Shown here in pieces: positions 45,977 to 53,175 of a stretch of 64,000 nt of DNA. The stretch's first letter is position 1. Every line of letters starts with the position of its first letter. Below the pieces are notes generated by a model. That model was not told the DNA's origin, searched no databases, and worked only from the letters and a program-made list of their open reading frames with translations. A program made the translations under genes and the position numbers. Source of the stretch: Acidobacteriota bacterium (GTDB lineage Bacteria; Acidobacteriota; Terriglobia; Terriglobales; Acidobacteriaceae); the NCBI GenBank assembly GCA_021851335.1, contig JAJZEA010000004.1:41742-105741 (forward strand), given 5' to 3'.

Positions 45977-46372
45977 TCATCTCCTGTATTGTTCTTCGCT
46001 GACCTTCTCCATCCAATCGACCACCTTGCCATCGAGTTTTTCCTGAATGGCGATGTGGGTCATTGCGGTGATGGCGCTGGCGCCATGCCAATGTCTTTCC
46101 CCCGGGGCGAACCAGATGACATCCCCAGGACGAACTTCCTGCACCGCTTCCCCTTCCTTTTGCACCCAGCCAAGACCGGATGTCACGATCAGCGTTTGCC
46201 CCAGTGGGTGCGTGTGCCAGGCAGTTCGCGCGCCAGGCTCGAAGGTGACACTTGCGCCACTCACGCGGGCCGGTTCGGCCCGGTCAAAGAGCGGATCGAT
46301 TCTCACCGTTCCGGTGAACCAATCCTCCGGGCCTTTGGCGGACGGTTGAGAGCCTGCGGTTTGAATGTTCAA
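45977..46372 (-). CDS. Small cupin-domain protein (quercetinase-like)
   Basis: A 131-residue single-domain cupin. Motif 1 '[25 protein letters not shown]' (about 48-72) supplies two His and a Gln in place of the usual Glu ligand. Motif 2 '[17 protein letters not shown]' (82-98) supplies the last His. Such proteins bind a metal and act as small isomerases or dioxygenases, often in detoxification clusters. The start is TTG, with AAGGAGG 4 nt upstream, so it should be well translated. Family A element copy 1 lies just beyond its 3' end and family B copy 1 just beyond its 5' end. It is downstream of the SDR gene on the same strand. Confidence 0.9.
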   Translation of the reverse strand: MNIQTAGSQPSAKGPEDWFTGTVRIDPLFDRAEPARVSGASVTFEPGARTAWHTHPLGQTLIVTSGLGWVQKEGEAVQEVRPGDVIWFAPGERHWHGASAITAMTHIAIQEKLDGKVVDWMEKVSEEQYRR

Positions 46373-46386
46373 GGATCCTCCTTTTT

Positions 46387-46503
46387 GAAGGCATTTTCCG
46401 GAATACTATAAATTTTCTGAAGTTCGTGAGGGTGGATTTTTCCTGAGGAAAAATCCAATCCGCAGAATGGTTCTGGTTTACACCTTTTCCGGAAAATGCT
46501 TTA
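46387..46503. repeat. Family B dispersed element, copy 1 (117 bp, MITE/REP-like)
   Basis: Terminal inverted repeats read GAAGGCATTTTCCGGAA on the left; the right end, reverse-complemented, reads TAAAGCATTTTCCGGAA. Inside is a perfect 10-bp hairpin (GGATTTTTCC, loop TGA, GGAAAAATCC). Its last three bases form the TAA stop codon of the SDR gene. Similar copies are at 55810 and 58714. Confidence 0.88.
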
Positions 46504-47259
46504 GTGCGCGACGAAGCCGCCGTCGACTGGAAGCGCGACACCCAGGACGAAGGAAGCCGCGGGGCTGCACAACCATAGCACAGTGGCTGCAATCTCTTCA
46601 GGCCTGCCGAGACGACCGATCGGCTGCTGCTTCAGAAATTCCTGCATCGCCGCAGGGTCGATGCCGTCGCCCATGGGCGTCTGGATGCAGCCGGGGCAGA
46701 TGGCATTCACGCGGATGCCCAGCGCAGCCACGTCGAGCGCGGCGCTTTTGGTGAGGCCAATGACGCCATGCTTGGTGGCGTGGTAGGCCGCGCGGCCAGG
46801 CAAACCAACCAGACCACCGAGAGAGGAGCAATTCACGATCGCGCCGTTGCCCTGCTTTTTCATCTGAATCAGCTCGTGCTTCATGAATGTCCATACCCCG
46901 CGAAGATTCACGGCATTCACTTCGTCGTAGCCGGCGCTTGTCTCTTCCATCATGGGACACATTGGCCCGAGGATGCCCGCATTGTTATAGGCCATGTCCA
47001 GGCTGCCGAATTCACTGACGGCGCGTTCAACGGCTGTCCTGGCCAACTGCTCGTCCGAAACATCGCCCGCGAGCGTGATGGCTCTGCCGCTTGCGCCTGT
47101 AATTTCCTTTTGCAGCGCGGCGAGCTTCTGCTCCTCGCGATCCACCAGCACCAGCGCCGCGCCGGACTCTGCAAAGGCTTTTGCTGTTGCGCGGCCCAGG
47201 CCGGAAGCTGCACCGGTGACAAGCGCAGCCTGTCCTGAAAAGTCATATTTGGGATGCAT
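46501..47259 (-). CDS. SDR-family NAD(P)-dependent oxidoreductase
   Basis: A 252-residue classical short-chain dehydrogenase/reductase. Cofactor motif 'ALVTGAASGLGRATA' (about 12-26), acidic 'LVDREEQK' after strand 2 (suggesting NAD preference), 'NNAGILGP', the catalytic 'IVNCSSLGGLVGLPGRAAYHATKHGVIGL' (Ser, Tyr-x-x-x-Lys) and 'IRVNAICPGCIQTPMGDG' are all intact. The ATG at 47259 follows GGAG by 5 nt. It is divergent from a LysR regulator, which probably controls it, and upstream of the cupin gene. The stop codon TAA is supplied by the family B element. Substrate unknown. Confidence 0.94.
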   Translation of the reverse strand: MHPKYDFSGQAALVTGAASGLGRATAKAFAESGAALVLVDREEQKLAALQKEITGASGRAITLAGDVSDEQLARTAVERAVSEFGSLDMAYNNAGILGPMCPMMEETSAGYDEVNAVNLRGVWTFMKHELIQMKKQGNGAIVNCSSLGGLVGLPGRAAYHATKHGVIGLTKSAALDVAALGIRVNAICPGCIQTPMGDGIDPAAMQEFLKQQPIGRLGRPEEIAATVLWLCSPAASFVLGVALPVDGGFVAH

Positions 47260-47385
47260 CGTTTCTCCTGTAACGCTGGAAGTTCTGCGGTCTTCACGGA
47301 AGGAATACCCGCTCCTCAAAAGATAGACTTTTTCTCATGCAAAAACTCCTGTTCAATGGAAAAGACTTATGAGTAAAATGCATGA

Positions 47386-48306
47386 ATGATTCGCGACGCT
47401 TTGTCTGAACTTTCCGCTTTTGCCACCGTTGCACAGGAGCGCAGTTTCACGCGCGCTGCGGCTCGGCTTGGAATGTCGCAATCGGCCCTGAGCCACTCGA
47501 TGCGCACTCTGGAAACGCGACTCGGGGTCCAGCTTCTTGCCCGAACCACGCGCAGCGTCTCGCCAACAGCCGCGGGCGCCGCGCTCTTGCAGGAGCTTGC
47601 ACCGGCCCTGGAAAGGATCGAGCGATCGGTTGCGGAAACGCGCAATCTGCGGAAACCGGCTGGGAGAATTCGGCTCCTCACTCCGCGGCTGGTGGCTCAA
47701 ATGGTGATTGTGCCGAAGTTGGCCGCGTTTGCACGGAAGTATCCGGAGATCGTTCTGGAAGTGACCACCTCGAACGACCCCGTCGATCTGGTGGCCGGTG
47801 AATTCGACGCCGGCATCCAGCTTGGCGAGTTCATTCAGCGGGATATGATCGCGGTCCGCGTGACGCAGGAGATGCGTCTTGCCATCGTCGGCTCGGCGAC
47901 GTATTTCCAATCCCATCCCATCCCGCGGCACCCGCAGGACCTGAAGCATCACTCCTGCATCGGCTTCCGATTTGGCGGCGGGCTTTACCGGTGGGAGTTT
48001 GAAAAAGGGAACAAAACAGTGACGGTAAGCCCGCAGGGCCACGCATCGTTTGATGATCCCGAGCTGGTCATTCAGGCGGTGGAAGCTGGCCTGGGGATCG
48101 GCTCATCCATGGAAAAAGCTTTAGCTCGACCGATTGCGAGCGGCCGACTTGTACAGGTGTTGAAAGACTGGTGCCCGGTGTTTCCCGGATATTTTCTCTA
48201 CTATCCGAGCCGTCGCAATCAGCCAGCCGCGCTCACAGCGCTGATCGACACGCTGCGTGATGCGGATGGATCGCGCGCCACGCCCGCCCAGAGACGACCG
48301 TCCTGA
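47386..48306 (+). CDS. LysR-family transcriptional regulator (module 1)
   Basis: A 306-residue regulator. The N-terminal winged helix-turn-helix is at about 5-63 ('LSELSAFATVAQERSFTRAAARLGMSQSALSHSMRTLETRLGVQLLARTTRSVSPTAAGA'). The effector-binding domain follows from about 90, with 'GRIRLLTPRLVAQMVIVPKLAAFARKYPEIVLEV' and 'DLVAGEFDAGIQLGEFIQRDMIAVRV'. This resembles the CrgA/YafC-like LysR subgroup. It is divergent from the SDR gene across 126 bp that contain CTCAT/ATGAG repeats. It is expected to regulate the SDR and cupin genes. Confidence 0.94.
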   Translation: MIRDALSELSAFATVAQERSFTRAAARLGMSQSALSHSMRTLETRLGVQLLARTTRSVSPTAAGAALLQELAPALERIERSVAETRNLRKPAGRIRLLTPRLVAQMVIVPKLAAFARKYPEIVLEVTTSNDPVDLVAGEFDAGIQLGEFIQRDMIAVRVTQEMRLAIVGSATYFQSHPIPRHPQDLKHHSCIGFRFGGGLYRWEFEKGNKTVTVSPQGHASFDDPELVIQAVEAGLGIGSSMEKALARPIASGRLVQVLKDWCPVFPGYFLYYPSRRNQPAALTALIDTLRDADGSRATPAQRRPS

Positions 48307-48316
48307 GAAGTTGGCT

Positions 48317-49960
48317 TCAGTAAGTGCCCAGGTGCACCTGCACGTACTGCGCTTCGGCGCGGAAGTTGACTCCGCGATCGGTCTGGTCGCCGTTCAGGAT
48401 GCGCTGTGGCTTCCAGTCCGTGCCCTCATAGCTGCCTTGTTCGGCGCGGAGGATCTGCATGTGTCCGGTTTGTCCCGCTGCGAGGGTGAAGGTGACGCGG
48501 CAGTTGATGCCGGTGACGAGAAAATCATTTGCACCGATCTGGGCGACGAGCGCGTGCGCGTCATGATGCGGGGTTCCGGGAGCATGCGCTTCGCCGTCAG
48601 GCTGCCGCGCGCCAAAGCCGACGAACGCGGTCCACTTGCCAAAGTGCAGCGTCTCTTCGGTTGTGCCCGGCTCTTCGACAGCGGTTTGCACTTTGCCCTC
48701 CAGATTGAGTTGCGCGACGACGCGATCAATCGGTCCGATGAGCGCGTAGTTGTCGGCCAGAGCATGAGGATAATCGCCCGCCTTGAAGGTCCATCCGGTC
48801 TGATCGGTGCCGAAAGGTGAAAAGCCAATCGCCCCGCGGTCAAGGGCATCAAAGAACTCCGCACTGAAGTTGTCTCCCGTGCCTGTCTCCGGAATCCATA
48901 GCGGGTTGTCCGCGCGGCGGTAGGTGTCCATCACCTCGCGCTCAAAGCCGCGATCCGCGCTGTAAAGATCAGGCCCAAGCACGTCGATCGAGCTGGCGAC
49001 AGCTTTCCAGATCGCGATATTCGACTGCACCGGACCCCCGCTGGGAAAGTCGTATCCGGGCAGCAGATGACCGCGAATCTGGTAACCGCGCGGGTACTGA
49101 AGCCATACATTGCAGTAGTAGGGAATATCGAATTCCTTCTTGCCTGCCGCGGCGATGGCGTTGATATAGCGCGCAACGGAGTACGCCTGAAAGTACTGGT
49201 CAGCGTCAAAGCCAAAGACCTCGCGCCAGGAGCCGGGTGATTTGTGCATGGCGTCCAGCACTACCTGCGGCACAGGCCCGTCAAACTCTTTCTCGGCCTC
49301 CGGCGAGTGGTCACGCACCGCGCCGATTGAGCCGGATTCATTTTCCACCTGCATCATCAACACCGTGTGCTCCGCACTGTCCATCTGCGCCAGGTGATGC
49401 ATCAGCGCCACAAACGCGGTGCGATCCGCATTCAGATTGGTTGCGGAGTTGGCTGTGAGCACCTGCACCGGCTCGCCTCGCTCATCGATGACGCGGGGAT
49501 ACTTCTGCGGATCGGTCTTCACCCACTCCGGCACGTAGTGGTCTTCTCCGTTCTTCCAGGTGCCAAACCACAGCAGCACCAGATGCATCTGATGTGCGCG
49601 CGCCTGATTCACCAGCATATCGACGCTGCTGAAGTCGAAGACGCCGGGCTTGGGTTCCATCTGCTCCCAGTAGATCGGCGCTTCCACCGTATTGGCGTGG
49701 ATCGCAGCCATCAATGGCCACACATCCGGCATCGTCGAGGGCCATGCGCTGGAGTTGTTGATCTGGCCGCCGAGCACCAGAAAGGGCTTGCCATCGACCA
49801 GCAGGGCGTAGTGCCCATTATGATGAAGGATGCGCGGTGCCGGAACGTTGGCTGCACTTTGCGCAAGCGTGGCGAAGCAGCCCACGGACAACAGGCTTGC
49901 AAGCGGCAACAGGACGGAAGCCAGGGAGCGAACACGGCAGCGTCGAAAGAGACGTGGCAT
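48317..49960 (-). CDS. Secreted GH35-like beta-galactosidase (DUF5597 type)
   Basis: A 547-residue glycosidase with a signal peptide (hydrophobic segment to about residue 37). The TIM-barrel core is clear: 'LVLGGQINNSSAWPSTMPDVWPLMAAIHANTVEAPIYWEQMEPKPGVFDFSSVDMLVNQARAHQMHLVLLWFGTWKNG' and acid/base Glu208 in 'MMQVENESGS'. A candidate nucleophile is the Glu of 'WIPETGTG' (about 358). The C-terminal beta domain (400-547) is like DUF5597. It probably removes terminal galactose from plant oligosaccharides in the periplasm. GAGG precedes the ATG at 49960. It converges on the LysR gene, leaving 10 nt. Confidence 0.9.
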   Translation of the reverse strand: MPRLFRRCRVRSLASVLLPLASLLSVGCFATLAQSAANVPAPRILHHNGHYALLVDGKPFLVLGGQINNSSAWPSTMPDVWPLMAAIHANTVEAPIYWEQMEPKPGVFDFSSVDMLVNQARAHQMHLVLLWFGTWKNGEDHYVPEWVKTDPQKYPRVIDERGEPVQVLTANSATNLNADRTAFVALMHHLAQMDSAEHTVLMMQVENESGSIGAVRDHSPEAEKEFDGPVPQVVLDAMHKSPGSWREVFGFDADQYFQAYSVARYINAIAAAGKKEFDIPYYCNVWLQYPRGYQIRGHLLPGYDFPSGGPVQSNIAIWKAVASSIDVLGPDLYSADRGFEREVMDTYRRADNPLWIPETGTGDNFSAEFFDALDRGAIGFSPFGTDQTGWTFKAGDYPHALADNYALIGPIDRVVAQLNLEGKVQTAVEEPGTTEETLHFGKWTAFVGFGARQPDGEAHAPGTPHHDAHALVAQIGANDFLVTGINCRVTFTLAAGQTGHMQILRAEQGSYEGTDWKPQRILNGDQTDRGVNFRAEAQYVQVHLGTY

Positions 49961-50024
49961 GGGATCGACCTCATCTTTCAGCTCGCAACAGGAAAGATTG
50001 CCAGCTATTTTGCGGGATCATTGT

Positions 50025-50044
50025 AAGCGTTTGCGACAGCGCTT
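50025..50044 (-). promoter_or_regulatory. Candidate operator upstream of the GH35-like gene
   Basis: An AAGCG/CGCTT inverted repeat (50025-50029 and 50040-50044) with a 10-bp spacer is located 65 bp before the glycosidase start. It resembles carbohydrate-repressor sites but the arms are short. Confidence 0.25.
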
Positions 50045-50112
50045 GACCAGATTTTTCCACCCTTGCGCCGGGATCGCCGATCCCTCACGCATACCCCAGG
50101 CCACAGCCAACC

Positions 50113-50973
50113 GTGCAGTACGATGAATATGTGGAACTGGAGACCAAACGCGACGCGCTCATGCAGATTCTGGCTGAGCTGGATGGACTGCTCGTGGCCT
50201 ACTCCGGCGGAGCGGATTCGGCGTTTCTTGCCTGGGCCGCGCACCAGGCGCTCGGGAACCGCATGATGGCCGTCCTTGCCGATTCCTCCTCGCTGCCTCG
50301 CGCGGAACTGGCTGCGGCTCTCGATTTTGTCCGCGAGCATGGGATTCCGGTTCGCGTCATCAGCACCAACGAACTCTCCAATCCGGAGTATGCGCGCAAC
50401 GATGCTCAGCGCTGCTTCCACTGCAAGGAGGAACTCTTCACGCAGATGGAAATTCTGCGTTTGGAGATGGGGTATCCGCACCTGGCTTATGGCATGAATC
50501 TGGACGACCGCGGCGAGTTTCGTCCCGGCCAGCAGGCTGCTTCGCTCCATCGAGCACGCGCGCCTCTGGCTGAGGCAGGACTCACCAAGGCCGAGATTCG
50601 CGCGCTGGCTCGCGAGGCAGGGCTGAGCCTCTGGAACAAGCCTGCTGCGGCCTGTCTGGCCTCGCGCATCGAATACGGGCGTCCCGTAACGGCCGACGCG
50701 CTGGCGCAGGTCGAGCGGGCCGAGGCAGCGCTGCATCAGCTTGGTTTCGCGCGTGTCCGCGTGCGTCATCACGGCTCGCTGGCGCGCATAGAGATTGCTC
50801 GCGAAGAGATGCCCCGTGCGCTTACGCTTGCGACGCTTGACCAGATCACGCGTGAGGTCCGCAACTGCGGCTTCGCTTTTGTCACGCTCGATACCGAGGG
50901 CTATCGCTCCGGATCGATGAATGTTGTCCTTCCCGCCGATGCAATCCGCGCGGCATCCACGGAGATTGCTTAA
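50113..50973 (+). CDS. larE: LarE, ATP-dependent sacrificial sulfur transferase
   Basis: LarE inserts sulfur into the pyridinium bis-carboxylate precursor of the nickel-pincer nucleotide (NPN) cofactor. The 286-residue protein has the PP-loop 'YSGGADSAFL' (30-39), used to adenylate the substrate, then 'CFHCKEELF' (Cys101, Cys104). It also has 'KPAAACLASRIEYG', whose Cys181 aligns in context with the sulfur-donating Cys of Lactobacillus plantarum LarE; other LarE proteins use a [4Fe-4S] cluster. The start is uncertain (GTG 50113, GTG 50131 or ATG 50161), with no good ribosome binding site. The next gene starts 2 nt after its stop. Confidence 0.93.
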   Translation: MQYDEYVELETKRDALMQILAELDGLLVAYSGGADSAFLAWAAHQALGNRMMAVLADSSSLPRAELAAALDFVREHGIPVRVISTNELSNPEYARNDAQRCFHCKEELFTQMEILRLEMGYPHLAYGMNLDDRGEFRPGQQAASLHRARAPLAEAGLTKAEIRALAREAGLSLWNKPAAACLASRIEYGRPVTADALAQVERAEAALHQLGFARVRVRHHGSLARIEIAREEMPRALTLATLDQITREVRNCGFAFVTLDTEGYRSGSMNVVLPADAIRAASTEIA

Positions 50974-50975
50974 TC

Positions 50976-52313
50976 ATGCACAGTGCTTTTCTTGAGTGTT
51001 TTGCCGGCATCGCAGGAGATATGTTTGTGGCGGCGGCTCTCGATGCTGGCGTTCCCTTTGCCGTAATGGAACAAGCCGTGGGCGCGCTGCAACTCGGTGT
51101 AACGTTGCGCTGCGAAACAGTCGATCGCAGCGGAATTTCAGCCACGCGATTTCTGGTGATGGTCGCGGGCCAGCCCGCCGAAGCAGCGGAGCACGGCCAC
51201 GAGCATGCGCACGGCCACGAGCATGCGCATGAGCACAGCCACGAGCACGCACACGAACACCCCCATTCGCATCCGTCTGCCCACAGCCACAAGCATGAGC
51301 ATCCTCATGAGCACGGGCGCTCGCTGGCGCAGATTCGCAAACTGATCGCCGCGGCGCCCATCGACCCCACCATTCAGCGCCGAGCCACGCACATCTTTGA
51401 ATTGCTGGGCGCTGCCGAAGCGAAGATTCACAACGTTCCCGTGGACTCCATCCACTTCCACGAAGTTGGCTCGGTCGATGCCATCGTGGATATCGTCGCA
51501 GCGAGTGCGGCAATTGAGTTTCTGGAGCGCAACGGGCCTTTGCAATGGTATGTTTCAGCGATCAACGTTGGCGCAGGAATGGTGGAGTGCGCGCATGGAA
51601 CTTTTCCTGTTCCAGCTCCGGCCACGGCAGAGCTGCTGCGCGGTCTGCCCACCTACTCCGCTCATCTGCAAAAGGAACTCGCGACGCCAACCGGCGCTGC
51701 CATTCTCCAATCGTTGTCCCCGCAAACGGCCACTCCGTCGCCGGCAGTTGTCCGCTCCATCGGCTACGGTGCAGGCAGTCGCAACCCCCGGGGATTTCCC
51801 AATGTCCTGCGCCTCTCACTCGGCGAGACGGTGCAGCAGACCGCAAGCGATGGCGAGGAAGTAATGGTGCTCGAGACTGCGCTCGACGATCTCAATCCGC
51901 AGATCACCGCACACGCGGCGCAGACTCTGCTTGCTCACGGAGCGCTCGACGTGATGCTGACACCGGTGCAGATGAAGAAGGGCCGTCCTGGAACGCTGCT
52001 CACCCTGCTCGCGCGGCCCGAGGATGCAGCGCGGATGGAATCGCTGATCTTTCGCGAAACCAGCACCCTGGGCTTGCGCATTCATCGGGAGATGCGTCGC
52101 ACGCTCGATCGTCAACACGCGACTGTCGCCACAGCGTACGGGCCAATTCGCATCAAGCTTGGTCTGCTGCGCGGCCAAGTGTTGAATGCCGCGCCGGAGT
52201 TTGAGGATTGCCGCGCCGCCGCGGACGCACAAAATCGCCCCGTCAAAGAGGTCTATCAGGCTGCGATCGCCGCATGGAACGAGATGCAGGCAAATGCTGG
52301 AGACGTACAGTGA
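50976..52313 (+). CDS. larC: LarC, nickel insertion into pincer cofactor, unsplit with His-rich insert
   Basis: LarC inserts nickel into the NPN cofactor using CTP. The 445-residue frame is continuous, unlike in L. plantarum, where larC1/larC2 are joined by programmed frameshifting. The N-terminal domain ('ECFAGIAGDMFVAAALDAG') is followed by a His-rich stretch at 72-114 with 20 His in 43 residues, probably nickel-binding. The core continues with 'VDSIHFHEVGSVDAIVDIVAASAAIEFL', 'TPTGAAILQSL', and the LarC2 part 'VLETALDDLNPQITAHAAQTLLAHGALDVMLTPVQMKKGRPGTLLTLL'. It ends in a GTGA overlap with larB. Confidence 0.95.
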   Translation: MHSAFLECFAGIAGDMFVAAALDAGVPFAVMEQAVGALQLGVTLRCETVDRSGISATRFLVMVAGQPAEAAEHGHEHAHGHEHAHEHSHEHAHEHPHSHPSAHSHKHEHPHEHGRSLAQIRKLIAAAPIDPTIQRRATHIFELLGAAEAKIHNVPVDSIHFHEVGSVDAIVDIVAASAAIEFLERNGPLQWYVSAINVGAGMVECAHGTFPVPAPATAELLRGLPTYSAHLQKELATPTGAAILQSLSPQTATPSPAVVRSIGYGAGSRNPRGFPNVLRLSLGETVQQTASDGEEVMVLETALDDLNPQITAHAAQTLLAHGALDVMLTPVQMKKGRPGTLLTLLARPEDAARMESLIFRETSTLGLRIHREMRRTLDRQHATVATAYGPIRIKLGLLRGQVLNAAPEFEDCRAAADAQNRPVKEVYQAAIAAWNEMQANAGDVQ

Positions 52314-53092
52314 ACCACCCTGCGCTGCTGAAACTTCTTGCTTCGGTTGAGAGCGGCTCCGTCTCTGCTGAGGAGGCTGCGGGAAAGCTCTCCGAGGAGG
52401 TTTCCCGTCTACTTGCACAATCACCGTTTGAAGACATTGGCCACGCGCGGATTGACCATCATCGCAAGCTGCGTCATGGGCTGCCCGAGGTCATCTTCGC
52501 CGCCGGAAAAACTCCTGCGCAAACCGCTGATATCTTCCTGCACATGGCCGCCGCGGGCGCCGATGTGCTGGCCACGCGTGTCACCGAGCCAACGGTAGAG
52601 GCGGTGCTCGCGTTGGTTCCCGCCGCGCAACATCATGCCACGGCCCGCGCATTGACGCTGCGCCAATCGCCGCCTGCCGCGCCACGCGGCCACATCGCCA
52701 TCCTTTGCGCGGGCACCAGCGATCTACCCGTTGCCGAGGAAGCAGCCGTCACGGCGGAGCTTTTTGGCGCGCAGGTGACGCGCCACTTCGATGTGGGCGT
52801 TGCCGGAGTGCATCGCCTGCTTGCGGTTCGGGAGCAGCTTGCCGCCGCGCATGTAGTCATCGTCTGCGCGGGCATGGAAGGCGCGCTGCCATCGGTGGTG
52901 GGTGGTCTGGTCGGCGTGCCGGTCATTGCCGTGCCGACTTCGGTCGGCTACGGAGCCAGCTTCGGCGGAGCGACGGCGCTGCTGGGCATGCTGAATTCGT
53001 GCTCGCCGAATGTGACGGTGGTCAATATCGACAACGGATTTGGCGCGGCATACTCCGCCACGCTGATGGCTCGCGCCGCTCATCGTGATTGA
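52310..53092 (+). CDS. larB: LarB, pyridinium-3,5-biscarboxylic acid mononucleotide synthase
   Basis: LarB carboxylates and hydrolyses nicotinic acid adenine dinucleotide to begin NPN cofactor synthesis. The 260-residue protein starts at GTG 52310, overlapping the larC stop, with GGAG 7 nt upstream. The N-terminal part is LarB-specific ('FEDIGHARIDHHRKLRHGLPEVIFAAGKTPAQTADI'). The C-terminal half is AIR-carboxylase (PurE)-like: 'HIAILCAGTSDLPVAEEAAVTAELFGAQVTRHFDVGVAGVHRLL', 'VVIVCAGMEGALPSVVGGLVGVPVIAVPTSVGYGASFGGATALLGMLNSC' and 'VVNIDNGFGAAYSA'. It completes a larE-larC-larB operon. No larA-type racemase is in the window. Confidence 0.95.
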   Translation: MNHPALLKLLASVESGSVSAEEAAGKLSEEVSRLLAQSPFEDIGHARIDHHRKLRHGLPEVIFAAGKTPAQTADIFLHMAAAGADVLATRVTEPTVEAVLALVPAAQHHATARALTLRQSPPAAPRGHIAILCAGTSDLPVAEEAAVTAELFGAQVTRHFDVGVAGVHRLLAVREQLAAAHVVIVCAGMEGALPSVVGGLVGVPVIAVPTSVGYGASFGGATALLGMLNSCSPNVTVVNIDNGFGAAYSATLMARAAHRD

Positions 53093-53105
53093 CGCGCGAC
53101 GAGCT

Positions 53106-53165
53106 GGACCGGCGAGATCTGGGCCGGCGAGATCTGGACCGGCGAGATCTGGATCGCGAGAATTC
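53106..53165. repeat. 15-bp tandem repeat downstream of larB
   Basis: Three near-identical units of GGACCGGCGAGATCT start at 53106, 53121 and 53136; a fourth, at 53151, is degenerate. The array fills most of the 83-bp gap between the convergent larB and ThyX-like genes. Confidence 0.88.
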
Positions 53166-53175
53166 GCAGTGCCCG

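Noticed and set aside
45819..46046. Small protein encoded across family A copy 1, similar to a stretch read through copy 2 (shared 'LGGFVA')
   Set aside because: The similarity is explained by DNA-level homology of the repeat; frames start and stop at different places in the two copies and no ribosome binding site precedes them.
50976..52313. Programmed frameshift in larC
   Set aside because: The whole larC frame, including the larC2 part, is continuous here, so no frameshift is needed.
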